64,000 bases of DNA from Bacteroidota bacterium (GCA_024280115.1 JAJRQT010000195.1:1-64000); one strand, 5' to 3'. Shown: positions 1 through 10,112, counted from the stretch's first letter. The notes: generated by a model from the letters alone, not told the origin. Program-made: numbers and translations.

Positions 1-60
1 CGTTTAGTCTGACATTGCAAAGCTAAAGAAGATTTTAAAATATGATTATTTTTAGAAAAA

Positions 61-124
61 TAACAGCCTCCTTTTTGTCCACTTGAACCAATCGACTCTA
101 AAATAGCCTACTTTTTGTCCATTA
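61..124. repeat. Short imperfect direct repeat around the first gene start
   Basis: Two 24-nt copies at 61-84 and 101-124 share 19 positions, with the core AGCCT-C-TTTTTGTCCA. They lie 40 nt apart, and the second copy contains the proposed TTG start of the following gene. This could be a local duplication or a pair of binding sites. The sequence alone does not decide. Confidence 0.5.
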
Positions 125-2625
125 TACCGAAATTTTTATACACCTTTTGCGTCTTGGCTTTAATTCAATTTTCTTGCTCAGAGAATAGTTCGAACAAGTT
201 GCCTGAGGGAGAATATCGACATTATAGTGGTATTTATCCACATTTAGCACATTATAATAATGAATCATCAGAGTGTGGAACGGGCGCGGTAGTACCTTGG
301 GCTAACCGGTTGTGGGTGATTAGCTATCCTGCCTCAAATCCATTCGGATCATCCGACAAACTGTACGAAATTACACCAGATTTAAATCAGATAATTAGAG
401 AAGAAAGTACAGGTGGGACACATGCCAACAGAATGATTCATCGCGAGAGTGAACAACTTTTTATCGGACCTTATGTGGTAGATAAGGAAAGAAAAGTACG
501 GGTAATACCTCATACCATCATGCCCGGACGACTAACAGGAAATGCCCGTCATTTATTTGATTCGGCAGGAAAGATTTATTTCGCAGCCATGGAGGAAGGG
601 TTTTATGAGGTGGATGTGCATACACTTAATGTAAATGTACTATATGAAGATGAAACTGTAAGAGATAGAAGAACGCTGGAAAATACTGGTGAATGGGATG
701 CAAAACTTCCTGTTCGACCTGGTTCTTTGTTGCCAGGCGCCCATGGAAAAGGATTATATTCCGGTCAGGGCGTGCTGGTTTATTCCAATAATGGTGAATC
801 TGTTCCCGAAGCGCTTACTCAATTTGATATCGAATCGGGAGCGCTTATGGAATGGGACGGGACGGATTGGAAATTAGTTCGACGTAACCAATTTGTCGAA
901 GTGACTGGCCCGGGAGGTATTTATGGGAATGCCAATCCAGAAACTGATCCGATTTGGGCTACCGGCTGGGATCATAAATCAGTCATTTTGGGAGTCAGAG
1001 ATCATGGATCATGGTCATTTTTCAGATTGCCAAAAGCCAGCCATAGCTATGATGGCGCTCATGGTTGGAATACGGAGTGGCCTCGTATTAGAGATGTTGG
1101 AACCAAGGAAAATGCTGATTACCTCATGACCATGCATGGCATGTTTTGGGAATTTTCCGGAACGTTTACAAGTGATAATACAGCAGGTATTCGTCCGAGA
1201 TCTGCATATCTGAAAGTTATTGGCGATTTCGCCAGGTGGAATGACCGAATAGTATTTGGTTGCGATGATTCAGCACAAAAGGAATTTTTAAATAAAAGGA
1301 GTGTAAAAGGAGGCATTGAAGGCCCCGGTCAGTCAAATTCTAACCTTTGGTTCACATCTGTCGATACTCCCGATAAGCTTGGCCCGGGTACAGCTTCCGG
1401 AGCTGTTTGGTTAAATGAGGAAATAAAAGCCAATGAATATTCAGAGCCTTTTTTGTTTGCCGGGTGGTCAAAGCGAACCGCATGGATTTCTAATCATGGT
1501 AATTCTGAAGTGGAATTTACCTTTGAAGTTGATAAAACCGGCGATGGAAATTGGACGATTTTAAAGTCTGAATTGTTGAAACCAGATAAATCAGAAATGA
1601 TACAATTCTCAAACGATGAATCAGGAGAATGGGTACGGGCATTTGTAAATAATTCCACGAAGGCTACGCTTGAGTTTACTTATACCAGTGAAGATAAGAG
1701 GAGTTCTAACCCGGATCCGATATTCGATGGTTTAGCATTGAATAATCAAAATATTGCGATGGGAGGATTACTTTACGGTCTGGGAAATGATCGACGGGCT
1801 TTGGGCGTATCTGCCCGAAATGGTGATGGATCAGACGCCGGATACTTCGAACTCGATGGTCAAATGAACCTGGTGAAAAAAGACGATCCGGAGACGCAAC
1901 AATTTATTGAGGACAAATTTGCTATTCCCAAAAATGTAATTTCTGTCGAAGAATCATCTGTACTTATAATCGATGACAGTGGCCGCAGATGGAGGTTGCC
2001 AAAGGGAAATAGTCAATTCGATGATTTGATCAGCAATGCTAAAATGAGAATATGTCGTGAAGTGGCCACAGAAAGAGATTTGTTCAATTGTCATGGAACT
2101 TTCTATGAATTGCCCGCCGAAAATGCAGATGGATTTGCAAAGATCCGTCCGGTCGCCTCGCATAATTATCGTATTCACGACTATGCTTCATACCGTGGAA
2201 TGCTGATCATGACTGGAATAAATCCTGAAAAAACGGCTGATAATCCTCACATTGTTACCTCAGAGGACGGAAAAGTAGCGCTCTGGGCAGGAGTTATAGA
2301 TGATCTGTGGAAGATGGGCAAACCGGTAGGAGAGGGAGGACCATTGAAGAATGAGAAAATTGAAGCTGGTGTCCCATCCGATCCCTATCTCATTGGATTC
2401 TACGATAATAAGACGGTTTCAATAAGTCATGATAATTTGGCAAAAGTCAAATTTACTCTTGAAGTAAACCCCTTGGGTCATGGCCCCTGGATGGTTTATA
2501 AAGAGATTTCTGTTGAACCGGATAAAACCTTTAAGCACATATTCCCGGATGATTTCCAGGCCAGATGGGTAAGGATAATTGCTAATAAAGACTGTGAAGC
2601 TACAGCCTGGTTTGTTTATAAATAG
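115..2625 (+). CDS. Large exported lipoprotein with a duplicated C-terminal module, function unknown
   Basis: I do not recognise a named family. The N-terminus is basic then hydrophobic and ends in IQFSC, a Bacteroidota-type lipobox with the lipidated Cys at residue 21, so the protein is probably surface or periplasmic. The start is TTG: the frame is open upstream to 64 but has no ATG or GTG, so this start is the least secure part. The middle is rich in Trp, Gly and Asp, as in beta-propeller or beta-sandwich proteins. Residues about 441-527 and 752-836 look like two copies of one module: each has S-x-P-[FY]-L near its start, then V-x-F-T-[FL]-E-V and G-x-W, and closes with WVR followed by a run ending in T. 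It lies upstream of sugar dehydrogenases in the same direction, so glycan recognition or cleavage is possible but unproven. Confidence 0.7.
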   Translation: MSIIPKFLYTFCVLALIQFSCSENSSNKLPEGEYRHYSGIYPHLAHYNNESSECGTGAVVPWANRLWVISYPASNPFGSSDKLYEITPDLNQIIREESTGGTHANRMIHRESEQLFIGPYVVDKERKVRVIPHTIMPGRLTGNARHLFDSAGKIYFAAMEEGFYEVDVHTLNVNVLYEDETVRDRRTLENTGEWDAKLPVRPGSLLPGAHGKGLYSGQGVLVYSNNGESVPEALTQFDIESGALMEWDGTDWKLVRRNQFVEVTGPGGIYGNANPETDPIWATGWDHKSVILGVRDHGSWSFFRLPKASHSYDGAHGWNTEWPRIRDVGTKENADYLMTMHGMFWEFSGTFTSDNTAGIRPRSAYLKVIGDFARWNDRIVFGCDDSAQKEFLNKRSVKGGIEGPGQSNSNLWFTSVDTPDKLGPGTASGAVWLNEEIKANEYSEPFLFAGWSKRTAWISNHGNSEVEFTFEVDKTGDGNWTILKSELLKPDKSEMIQFSNDESGEWVRAFVNNSTKATLEFTYTSEDKRSSNPDPIFDGLALNNQNIAMGGLLYGLGNDRRALGVSARNGDGSDAGYFELDGQMNLVKKDDPETQQFIEDKFAIPKNVISVEESSVLIIDDSGRRWRLPKGNSQFDDLISNAKMRICREVATERDLFNCHGTFYELPAENADGFAKIRPVASHNYRIHDYASYRGMLIMTGINPEKTADNPHIVTSEDGKVALWAGVIDDLWKMGKPVGEGGPLKNEKIEAGVPSDPYLIGFYDNKTVSISHDNLAKVKFTLEVNPLGHGPWMVYKEISVEPDKTFKHIFPDDFQARWVRIIANKDCEATAWFVYK

Positions 2626-3054
2626 TGGTTTATTAATGAAAATTTTAGAGAGTGGATTAATGCGTAATAAATGAATGATGATGATGTTTCAACTTGAGCG
2701 TTGGCCCGACAAAACAGCAAGGGTGTGATTGCCTAGAGCGTGGAAGCATTGTTTTGTCTTGATTTTTCCGTGCCTGCAACAGCATTGGCTCGCGCGCGGC
2801 AGGCAGGTTTGGTTCGTCCCGATTTTTTATATCGGGATGAACTACCAGCCAATTATCTTATTCAATGACATTTCATGAAAGGGAAAGGTTAGAATCTACT
2901 GCCCTCAAAGTGGATTATTTTCAAGGTTTTGTTGAATAAACAAAGGGATAAAGAATTGGAATCCGATAATTGCCTCTATCTGAAAAACACGATTTTATAA
3001 CCTCACCTACAAAAATCTAACTATTTTTGTGAAAGTCCTTTAAAAAATTAAAAC
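2626..3054. other. Intergenic stretch with a strong hairpin, no gene
   Basis: No credible reading frame is present. The notable content is a GC-rich patch near 2770-2805 with GCCTGC and GCAGGC in inverted orientation, and the hairpin at 2812-2842. A possible promoter element TATTTTTG (3022-3029) precedes the next gene, but I see no matching upstream TTG box. Confidence 0.6.
2812..2842. repeat. Hairpin with CCCGAT/ATCGGG core
   Basis: The arms GTTC-g-TCCCGAT and ATCGGGA-t-GAAC pair over twelve positions, one of them a G-U, around the loop TTTTTAT. No U-tract follows on either strand, so it is not a typical intrinsic terminator. A related CCCCGA/TCGGGG hairpin lies at 39153-39170, which suggests a dispersed palindromic element. 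Confidence 0.6.
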
Positions 3055-4086
3055 GTGAAAGCACTCGTCCTTGAAGCATATAACAAACTGGTTTATAAAG
3101 ATGAGCCCAAACCCCAATTTAAGCCAAATGAAGTACTGGTAAGAGTGAAAGCCTGCGGTATTTGTGGAAGCGATGTTCATGGGATGGATGGTAGCACAGG
3201 TAGAAGAATTCCCCCGCTGATCATGGGCCACGAGGCCTCGGGAATAATTGAAGAAATTGGAAGTGAGGTGGATACTTTATCTCCAGGTGACCGGATCACT
3301 TTTGATTCGACTGAATATCAGCTCAATGATTGGTACACGCTCAGGGGAAAATACAATCTGAGTGATAATCGTAAAGTGCTTGGTGTCTCTCCAAAGGAAT
3401 ATCGGAGGCATGGGGCTTTTGCAGAATATATCGCAGTTCCGGAACATATTATTTATAAGCTGCCCGATAGCGTAAGTTTTGAACAGGCGGCTATGGTTGA
3501 ACCGGTTGCAGTGGCTACGCATGCTATTGGACTCACAAGCATTGGCATAGGCGATACCGTCCTGGTTGTAGGTACAGGAATGGTCGGACTATTTTTGATT
3601 CAAGTGTTGAAACTGTCAAATGCGGGCACCATCATCGCTGTCGATCTCGATGATCAAAAACTGGAATTGGCCAAAAAATTTGGAGCGGATCATGTGTTCA
3701 ATCCGAAATCAACAAATATTCATGATGCAATTTTACCCTTAACTCACAACCGTGGAACGGACATAGCTTTTGAGGCAGTTGGTATTGGGTCAACGGTTAA
3801 TATGGCTATTGAAAATGCACGCAAAGGAGGTGCAGTCACACTTGTGGGAAACCTTTCCCCTAAAGTAGATTTTCCTTTACAATCTGTTGTTACCAGGGAA
3901 ATTCATGTTCAGGGAAGTTGCGCAATTGCCGGTGAATATGCCCAGGTTTTGGAAATGATCGGGAAAGGCCTCATCGATGTAGATACTCTCTTAAGCGCAA
4001 AAGCTCCACTCAGTGAAGGCGCTTCCTGGTTTAAAAGACTTTATGATAAAGAACCCGGCTTGAATAAGGTCATTTTACAACCATAG
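3055..4086 (+). CDS. Zinc-type medium-chain sugar/polyol dehydrogenase (MDR superfamily)
   Basis: Predicted cytoplasmic NAD(P)-dependent alcohol dehydrogenase of the sorbitol/threonine dehydrogenase type. Visible catalytic-zinc residues are Cys37 (in CGICGSD, 34-40), His59-Glu60 (GHE) and Glu149 (in MVEP). The Rossmann motif GTGMVG spans 173-178. Length (343 aa) is normal for the family. The lobe that usually carries four structural-zinc cysteines (about residues 85-105) has none and is instead rich in Tyr, Trp and Asn, so structural zinc is probably absent. The start is GTG, 7 nt after an A/T-rich stretch. It precedes a Gfo/Idh/MocA gene in the same direction (168-nt gap), which suggests oxidation of a sugar or polyol. 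The substrate cannot be read from the sequence. Confidence 0.88.
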   Translation: MKALVLEAYNKLVYKDEPKPQFKPNEVLVRVKACGICGSDVHGMDGSTGRRIPPLIMGHEASGIIEEIGSEVDTLSPGDRITFDSTEYQLNDWYTLRGKYNLSDNRKVLGVSPKEYRRHGAFAEYIAVPEHIIYKLPDSVSFEQAAMVEPVAVATHAIGLTSIGIGDTVLVVGTGMVGLFLIQVLKLSNAGTIIAVDLDDQKLELAKKFGADHVFNPKSTNIHDAILPLTHNRGTDIAFEAVGIGSTVNMAIENARKGGAVTLVGNLSPKVDFPLQSVVTREIHVQGSCAIAGEYAQVLEMIGKGLIDVDTLLSAKAPLSEGASWFKRLYDKEPGLNKVILQP

Positions 4087-4254
4087 TGTATCTGGCCATA
4101 TTGTTATTTTTGAGAATTCTATGACTATTTTGATAGAAATGCTTGAATGCTACAATGATTTAATGTTACTATTATCTTTACTTTTTATTATCTCATTGTA
4201 TCCTTGTATTATAAATCCATTACCCTTTAAATTCATCGTAAAACAAGATATTTT

Positions 4255-5373
4255 ATGCTTAGAACAGGAATAATAGGCTGCGGAAAAGTAGCTCATTTAC
4301 ACGCAAAGGCGCTTTCAAATTTAAAGGATTCTGATTTTACAGCAGTTTTTAGCAGGACATTAAGTAAAGCTCAGCAGTTTGGTAGAAAATATGGTGTCAG
4401 TGGCTACGACAATATTTCCAAGATGATTTCTGATGAAAAATTGGAATTGGTTATTGTATGTACGCCACACCCCAATCATCTCGATCCTACGCTCGAAGCA
4501 TTAAAAGCGGGGGCGCATGTTTTGGTAGAAAAACCATTGGCCTCTTCCTTGGCTGATTGTGATGCCATGATTCAATCGGCTGCGGAAAATGATAAAAAAT
4601 TAGGAGTAATTAGTCAGCGCCGGTGGTATGCCCCGGTGCTGAGAGTAAAAAGAGCTATTGATGCGGGTAAGATTGGGCGACCGGTTCTGGGTACTGTAAA
4701 TATGCTTGGCTGGAGAGATGAACAATATTATAAATCTGATCCCTGGCGTGGCTCGTGGGAGCATGAAGGGGGAGGAGTTCTGGTCAATCAGGCGCCTCAT
4801 CAATTGGATGTATTGCTTTGGTTTATGGGGGAGATTGATGAGGTTTATGGAGTTTGGGCTAATCTCAATCACCCATATATCGATGTTGAAGATACTGCTT
4901 TGGCCATTATTAGTTTTAAAAGTGGAGCTCTGGGGAATATCATTGTTAGCAATTCGCAAAAGCCCGGGATTTACGGAAAGATACAGATTCATGGAAGTAA
5001 CGGAGCTTCAGTGGGTGTTCAGCTAGAGGGCGGAGCAATGTTTATCGCCGGGATGTCAGAGATTGATGAACCACCCGTAAATGATTTGTGGACGGTTCCG
5101 GGAGAAGAATCCTCGCTGGATCGCTGGGTAAAAGAAGATTCAGATTTTTTCCAATCCATTGATCCAACTGTGTATTATATCGAGCGGCAAATAGAAGATT
5201 TTATAACTGCAATTATGAAAGGTAAGGATCCTGTGGTAACAGGAGAGGAGGGTAGAAAAACCGTGGAATTGTTTACCGCGATATACCGTTCACAAAGAGA
5301 CCGAAAAGCCATTAAATTTCCATTGGCACCAGAGACCGATAAGCATGATTTTGACGGCAGAGTCGTTGGTTGA
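4255..5373 (+). CDS. Gfo/Idh/MocA family oxidoreductase (cytoplasmic)
   Basis: NAD(P)-dependent sugar oxidoreductase of the glucose-fructose oxidoreductase / inositol dehydrogenase / MocA family. The dinucleotide motif GCGKVA is at residues 8-13 and the conserved EKP, whose Lys takes part in catalysis in this family, at 92-94. The length (372 aa) is typical, and there is no signal peptide, so it should act in the cytoplasm. In contrast, the two other family members in this window (10113 and 14364) have Tat signals. It probably works on a sugar with the zinc dehydrogenase just upstream. Substrate unknown. Confidence 0.9.
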   Translation: MLRTGIIGCGKVAHLHAKALSNLKDSDFTAVFSRTLSKAQQFGRKYGVSGYDNISKMISDEKLELVIVCTPHPNHLDPTLEALKAGAHVLVEKPLASSLADCDAMIQSAAENDKKLGVISQRRWYAPVLRVKRAIDAGKIGRPVLGTVNMLGWRDEQYYKSDPWRGSWEHEGGGVLVNQAPHQLDVLLWFMGEIDEVYGVWANLNHPYIDVEDTALAIISFKSGALGNIIVSNSQKPGIYGKIQIHGSNGASVGVQLEGGAMFIAGMSEIDEPPVNDLWTVPGEESSLDRWVKEDSDFFQSIDPTVYYIERQIEDFITAIMKGKDPVVTGEEGRKTVELFTAIYRSQRDRKAIKFPLAPETDKHDFDGRVVG

Positions 5374-5630
5374 TGGGTAATAATTATAAACTGTTTTAAA
5401 CCAAAGATTAAAACCACAGAACTCAGTAAATTCATTTGGGAAGATCAAATAATTGTTGATATAAAGTATTAAGGAATATATGTTTTAATCTCAATAAAGT
5501 TTGGTAAATGACTTCTCTATTCGCTTTTAACCTCTAAACCCTTGAACCTTTGAATCCCGTAACCAGTATCCTGTGACAGAAATATAAAATATTGACATGG
5601 GATTTAGCAAACTAAAATTCATTCCATTTA

Positions 5631-6422
5631 CTAAGCTCTGAACTTATCTCCGCTCATTTTTTCAATTATTTTTTTCACATTCTGCGTTTCGAATTTTGAA
5701 ATAAATTTTAAAATACTATTTAAAAACCTGCCCGGAGGATTTTTAATCATTTTACCTATTTCTAATACCCTTTTATCAATTTCTTCGATTCTGCCATTTC
5801 TGTTGTCTTTGTCTAAAAGCGCCAATTCGAGTGCATTTATCCATGCAAAATCCCTTGCTTTCACAATACTAAAATTGATGATTTTCTCATCACTTCTAAA
5901 TCCAAAAATATCGAGAAGTTTCATCATGACAGATGCTTTTCCAAGTCCTTGCTGTATGGTGTTGGTAAGTTCACCTAATATCTGGTTTACCAGCATAAAA
6001 TCATTTTTCAATTCTATGATTTCCTTTCCCTTTGAAACAGTTGCGGCAGCAATTGACAAATCCATATTGATATGAGTATTCATTCCCAGCAGGATATGCT
6101 GGATAATTGTTAGTTTTTCATTTTTAGAATCAAATGCATATGCCCAGGATTTGGAGGTGGGTTTCCCGTTTATAAAATTGTAATATGCCCGGATGTACAA
6201 ATTTGCAAAAGTCACATCAAATTTTTCCATCCGTTTCGCGTCCTGAAATCTTCCAGATTCCATCGCTTCCTTAATTTCAAAAGTTGTCCGTCGATATACA
6301 TATGCAAAGGCCGAAATGTAATTTTTATTTCTTACAGATTGTTCAATTATAAAATCTAAATTTTCTAATACTTCATCAATGGTTTCGGCATCAGCTTGCA
6401 ATGGAATGGGAGGTTTGGTCAT
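5631..6422 (-). CDS. DUF5995 family protein
   Basis: A helical protein of about 263 aa recognisable as DUF5995 by its central block, where FANLY is followed by a Trp-containing stretch, then by IQHILLGMN and HINMDL with an Ala-rich end. Function of the family is unknown. The longest frame starts at 6491 with a low-quality hydrophobic leader. I prefer the internal Met at 6422, which gives an N-terminus starting MTKPPIPLQAD and leads directly into the conserved region. It is convergent with the oxidoreductase at 4255 and stands alone. The Cys-free, His/Asn-bearing HINMDL segment is a plausible active or metal site, but that is only an inference. Confidence 0.72.
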   Translation of the reverse strand: MTKPPIPLQADAETIDEVLENLDFIIEQSVRNKNYISAFAYVYRRTTFEIKEAMESGRFQDAKRMEKFDVTFANLYIRAYYNFINGKPTSKSWAYAFDSKNEKLTIIQHILLGMNTHINMDLSIAAATVSKGKEIIELKNDFMLVNQILGELTNTIQQGLGKASVMMKLLDIFGFRSDEKIINFSIVKARDFAWINALELALLDKDNRNGRIEEIDKRVLEIGKMIKNPPGRFLNSILKFISKFETQNVKKIIEKMSGDKFRA

Positions 6423-6707
6423 GTGGGATAATGGTAGATTAGGTTCAATATGAATTACTTTAGGTTCATGGATAAAAAGAACAATTATCAAATAGCAAAT
6501 ATCAAATAATATTCAATAACAAAATCACAATTTTAGAAAATTTTAATCTCCTTTGTATGTAGTACTGTATCAATTATTTAAGATAATGAAATTTGGGATT
6601 TATTTGTTATTTGGTGCTTGTCATTTGGAGTTTGAACTGAATAATTTGAATTATTTAAAATAGAAAAGGGAATTTATGCCTACCTGTTTATTCAGATTTA
6701 TTATGTA

Positions 6708-7697
6708 TTACAATTTTTCAAATGCTGAAATCACCTTATCCATAAATTCATTTGTTTCTTCCTTGATGACCATTCTTAAAGGATCGGCTTCAAACCATTC
6801 CACGGTCTTTTTGATGCCTTCTTTGAAAGAGATAGTAGCTTGAAATCCGGGGACAAATGACTTTATTTTGGTATTGTCAAATATCACACTGTTTGCTTTG
6901 TCTCCTATTAAATTGCCGACATGCTCATCATCATATTTGACAATGAAATCGGAAGGTATATGAACGATATTGGCTTTTTCCCCAGCCGCCATGGCAATGG
7001 CTTCATAGATTTGATTCCATGTCAAGATCTCATCAGAGGTGATATGAAAAGCATGTCCGATGGCTTGCTGATGCCCTAATAATCCAGCAAATCCTTTAGC
7101 GAAATCAATGGAATGGGTGATGGTCCATAGAGGTGTGCCATCACCATGAACGATGATTTTTTTACGTTTTCTAATCCTGTCAATAATTGTAAAATCATCC
7201 CAGCTCCCAATAGCTGCCGGAATCACGGTTTCATAGGTGAGCGAAGGCCGTACGATTGTCATGGGGAAATCATGATCTCTGTATAGATTATTGAGTAAGT
7301 CTTCGCATGCGATTTTATCCCTTGAATACTGCCAATAAGGATTTTTTAATGGTGTGGATTCGGTGATCACCGGGTGACTGATTGGTTTTTGATATGCTGA
7401 CGTTGAGCTTATAAATATATATTGATCAGTTTTGTCTTTGAATATGTCATAATCATTTTGAATGTCTTCCGGGGTAAAGGCAATAAAATTTGCCACAACG
7501 TCAAAATAATGATCTTTGACTGCTTCTTTCACAGCTTTTACATTGTGAATGTCAGCAGCAATAGTTTTTATACTCTTCGGTAAATCTCTTTTTGTGTTAC
7601 CTCTGTTCAGATGAAAAACCTCCATGTCTTTTTTCAACGCCAGCCTTGTGCAGGCCCCGGATATATTCCCTGTTCCACCAATAAATAGTACTTTCAT
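6708..7697 (-). CDS. NAD-dependent epimerase/dehydratase (atypical SDR)
   Basis: Short-chain dehydrogenase/reductase-type nucleotide-sugar epimerase or related reductase. The N-terminal glycine motif GGTGNIS (residues 7-13) binds NAD(P), and Y124-SRD-K128 matches the catalytic YxxxK. Ser residues at 97-100 (ISSTS) would complete the triad. It has no signal peptide. The start lies 29 nt behind the stop of the PQQ dehydrogenase gene on the same strand, so the two are probably co-transcribed. That makes a role in processing an oxidised sugar or lactone likely, though the product cannot be named. Confidence 0.85.
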   Translation of the reverse strand: MKVLFIGGTGNISGACTRLALKKDMEVFHLNRGNTKRDLPKSIKTIAADIHNVKAVKEAVKDHYFDVVANFIAFTPEDIQNDYDIFKDKTDQYIFISSTSAYQKPISHPVITESTPLKNPYWQYSRDKIACEDLLNNLYRDHDFPMTIVRPSLTYETVIPAAIGSWDDFTIIDRIRKRKKIIVHGDGTPLWTITHSIDFAKGFAGLLGHQQAIGHAFHITSDEILTWNQIYEAIAMAAGEKANIVHIPSDFIVKYDDEHVGNLIGDKANSVIFDNTKIKSFVPGFQATISFKEGIKKTVEWFEADPLRMVIKEETNEFMDKVISAFEKL

Positions 7698-7726
7698 TTT
7701 TATTATCTTTTAATGAATATTTGATC

Positions 7727-9832
7727 CTAATTTAACGAAAAAGCAATTAATGCATCACCTTCAGTGGTCCCTAATTTCCCTCCACCTGTCGTTAAGATCA
7801 CTACATATTGTTTTCCATCAATTTCATAGGTGGATGGAGTAGCATAACCTCCAAAAGGAAGATGGGTTTCCCATAATAATTTTCCGGTTTTAGCATGAAA
7901 TGCTCTGAACTTTTCATCTCTTGTTGCCGTAATAAAAATCACACCTCCTTTTGTAACTAAGGGACCTCCAAAATTTTCAGAACCTGTCACAGGAATACCT
8001 TGAGCAGTTAGTTCAGGATATTCGCCCAAAGGAATTTTCCAATTTACCTTTCCTGTAATTAGATTGAGCGCTGTCAAGGTTCCCCATGGTGGCTTTATAG
8101 CAGGATATCCATCTTTATCCAGAAATCGATTATATCCTTTTACTACATAATTCGGTTTAGTTTCAACCGGTAAACCCTCATAATATTTACCTTCTATTTT
8201 TAAAAGAAAATCCGTCAAAGCATCCAATTCCACATCACCGATATTCGGGTTTGCAGGCATGGATCCCCTGCCTTTTACCAGCAATTCTTTCATTTGAGCT
8301 GAATTGTATTTCTCCTCAAGTTGCTCTATTGTTGGTTGGTTATCCATGCCCTTGCCTTCTACACCATGACAAGCAGCACAGTTTCTCATGAGATATATCT
8401 TTTCTCCGGGATGCATCGTTTTTTTGATCGGATCATCTTTGTTAACATCTATCATTTCAATATGCCAGGCAATTTCATTGGTATTGATATACATCATGCT
8501 GTTTACAGGGTCAATAGCAGGTCCGCCCCAATTGGCCCCTCCATGCAATCCATAATATATCATGCCCTTTTCCGATGGAGGATCAAATCTTTTTAAATCT
8601 GATCTCTTTAACTCAGCTAACGAACATTCGTGTTTTTCTTGTGATAATATAGTTGCATCCTCCGTTGTCAATTCCTGTTTGGAAAAGGACTCAGGCCAAA
8701 GCACAAACGGCTGAGTGATGGAGGACATTTCACCAAATAATTCAGATTGCTTAACTCTTCTTTCTTCAATATCGGAAAGCAATGCGCCCGTTAATCGGTT
8801 GAAAATAAAGGTATTCCCTGTCTTAGTTACCTGTATGGCGGCAGGCACAACTTTACCCCTGATTTTTAAGTCGGCGAGGACTGGTGCGCATGGTACATCC
8901 AGGTCCCAAAGATCATGATGGATAACCTGATAGTGCCAGATCCGCTTACCGGTAAATGCATTTAGTGCGACAACGCAATTGGCAAAAAGATGATCCCCCT
9001 GGTTAAAAGGGCGATAAAAGTCTTGCTTTGGCTGGCCTGTTCCAAAAAATATCATCCCATTTTCTTTGTCAAGGGATAGTCCTCCCCAAACGTTTACACC
9101 GGCTCCATTCATCCAGAAATCGGGATCGCCATAAGAATAATGCCCCCATTCTCCATAGTGTGGGATTGTGTTGAATTTCCACACCCTTTTTCCGGTCCTT
9201 ACATCATATGCGCTCACATTCGCTGCTGCAGCCCATGACGAACAGCCAACAATTACCAGGTCGTTAAAAATAACCGGAGAACCGGAAGAAATAAGTCCGA
9301 TTTGATCGGGGGCTTTGTGCTGATTTTGATTGAGATCAATTTGACCGTTTCGCCCAAAATCCAAATCCAGTTTTCCTGTGATGGCATCTATTGAGTTGAT
9401 AAAATTTCCAGACGAAAAATATACCCTACTTGTTTTTCCATCAGTCCAGAAAGCCAATCCACGGTTTATATGCATAAATTCCGGGCGCTCATTTCTTTCA
9501 AAATTTGGTTTGTACCTCCATTTTTCCTTTCCGGATTTCGCATCTAAGGCGATTAATTCCTGAAATCCGGTAGTAAAATACATGATGCCCTCTACAACAA
9601 TAGGATTGCATTGATTATGTACAATTGATCCTGAATTGAATTTCCAGGCAATTTTTAGATTGGAAACATTGCAGGTATCTATTTTGGTAAGTGTAGAGTA
9701 ATGTGAAATGCCGTCATCGCCTCCGGTTACCGACCAGGAACTATAGTTGAACTTATCTTTTATATCATGCTGATTTCCACAGGAGTAGGATAATATCAGA
9801 ATAATGGAAACTAATGAGTAAAGCAATCTCAT
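7727..9832 (-). CDS. PQQ-dependent dehydrogenase lipoprotein with built-in cytochrome c domain
   Basis: Exported quinoprotein of the glucose-dehydrogenase-like type (701 aa). A lipobox LSYSC puts the lipid on Cys18. Beta-propeller tryptophan-docking repeats run through the protein (for example GKEKW near 101 and GKRVW near 214), and IHHDLWDLDVP (304-314) resembles the active-site segment of PQQ glucose dehydrogenases. A single heme c site CAACH lies at 485-489, inserted between propeller blades rather than at the C-terminus, since propeller sequence resumes afterwards. It would oxidise a sugar or alcohol outside the inner membrane and pass electrons through the heme to the respiratory chain. 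It heads a two-gene unit with the SDR at 6708. No PQQ biosynthesis genes are visible in the window. Confidence 0.87.
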   Translation of the reverse strand: MRLLYSLVSIILILSYSCGNQHDIKDKFNYSSWSVTGGDDGISHYSTLTKIDTCNVSNLKIAWKFNSGSIVHNQCNPIVVEGIMYFTTGFQELIALDAKSGKEKWRYKPNFERNERPEFMHINRGLAFWTDGKTSRVYFSSGNFINSIDAITGKLDLDFGRNGQIDLNQNQHKAPDQIGLISSGSPVIFNDLVIVGCSSWAAAANVSAYDVRTGKRVWKFNTIPHYGEWGHYSYGDPDFWMNGAGVNVWGGLSLDKENGMIFFGTGQPKQDFYRPFNQGDHLFANCVVALNAFTGKRIWHYQVIHHDLWDLDVPCAPVLADLKIRGKVVPAAIQVTKTGNTFIFNRLTGALLSDIEERRVKQSELFGEMSSITQPFVLWPESFSKQELTTEDATILSQEKHECSLAELKRSDLKRFDPPSEKGMIYYGLHGGANWGGPAIDPVNSMMYINTNEIAWHIEMIDVNKDDPIKKTMHPGEKIYLMRNCAACHGVEGKGMDNQPTIEQLEEKYNSAQMKELLVKGRGSMPANPNIGDVELDALTDFLLKIEGKYYEGLPVETKPNYVVKGYNRFLDKDGYPAIKPPWGTLTALNLITGKVNWKIPLGEYPELTAQGIPVTGSENFGGPLVTKGGVIFITATRDEKFRAFHAKTGKLLWETHLPFGGYATPSTYEIDGKQYVVILTTGGGKLGTTEGDALIAFSLN

Positions 9833-10112
9833 GAAATAATCCTTTTTACTTTTTGAGATCGCAATATAGAATTATTGTGGATTGCAATTATCCATTTTCT
9901 TTCCTGATCAACATTGGCGATTAAAGAGTTGCAAAGCAACCCATTTTAATAAATAGTCCATCTGCCCCATAATGTTGTATTTATAATGAGACTATTTAAT
10001 GGCTATAAGCGCTTTTTACCACTTTTGAATTCTTAAAATAGTTCTTATTGCAGTGAAATTTAGTTAAATTGTCAACCGAATTATACAAAGCGATTTACAA
10101 AATTTATAAAAC

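Noticed and set aside
2626..3054. Intrinsic terminator for the first gene
   Set aside because: The hairpin at 2812 is nearly 200 nt away and has no U-tract.
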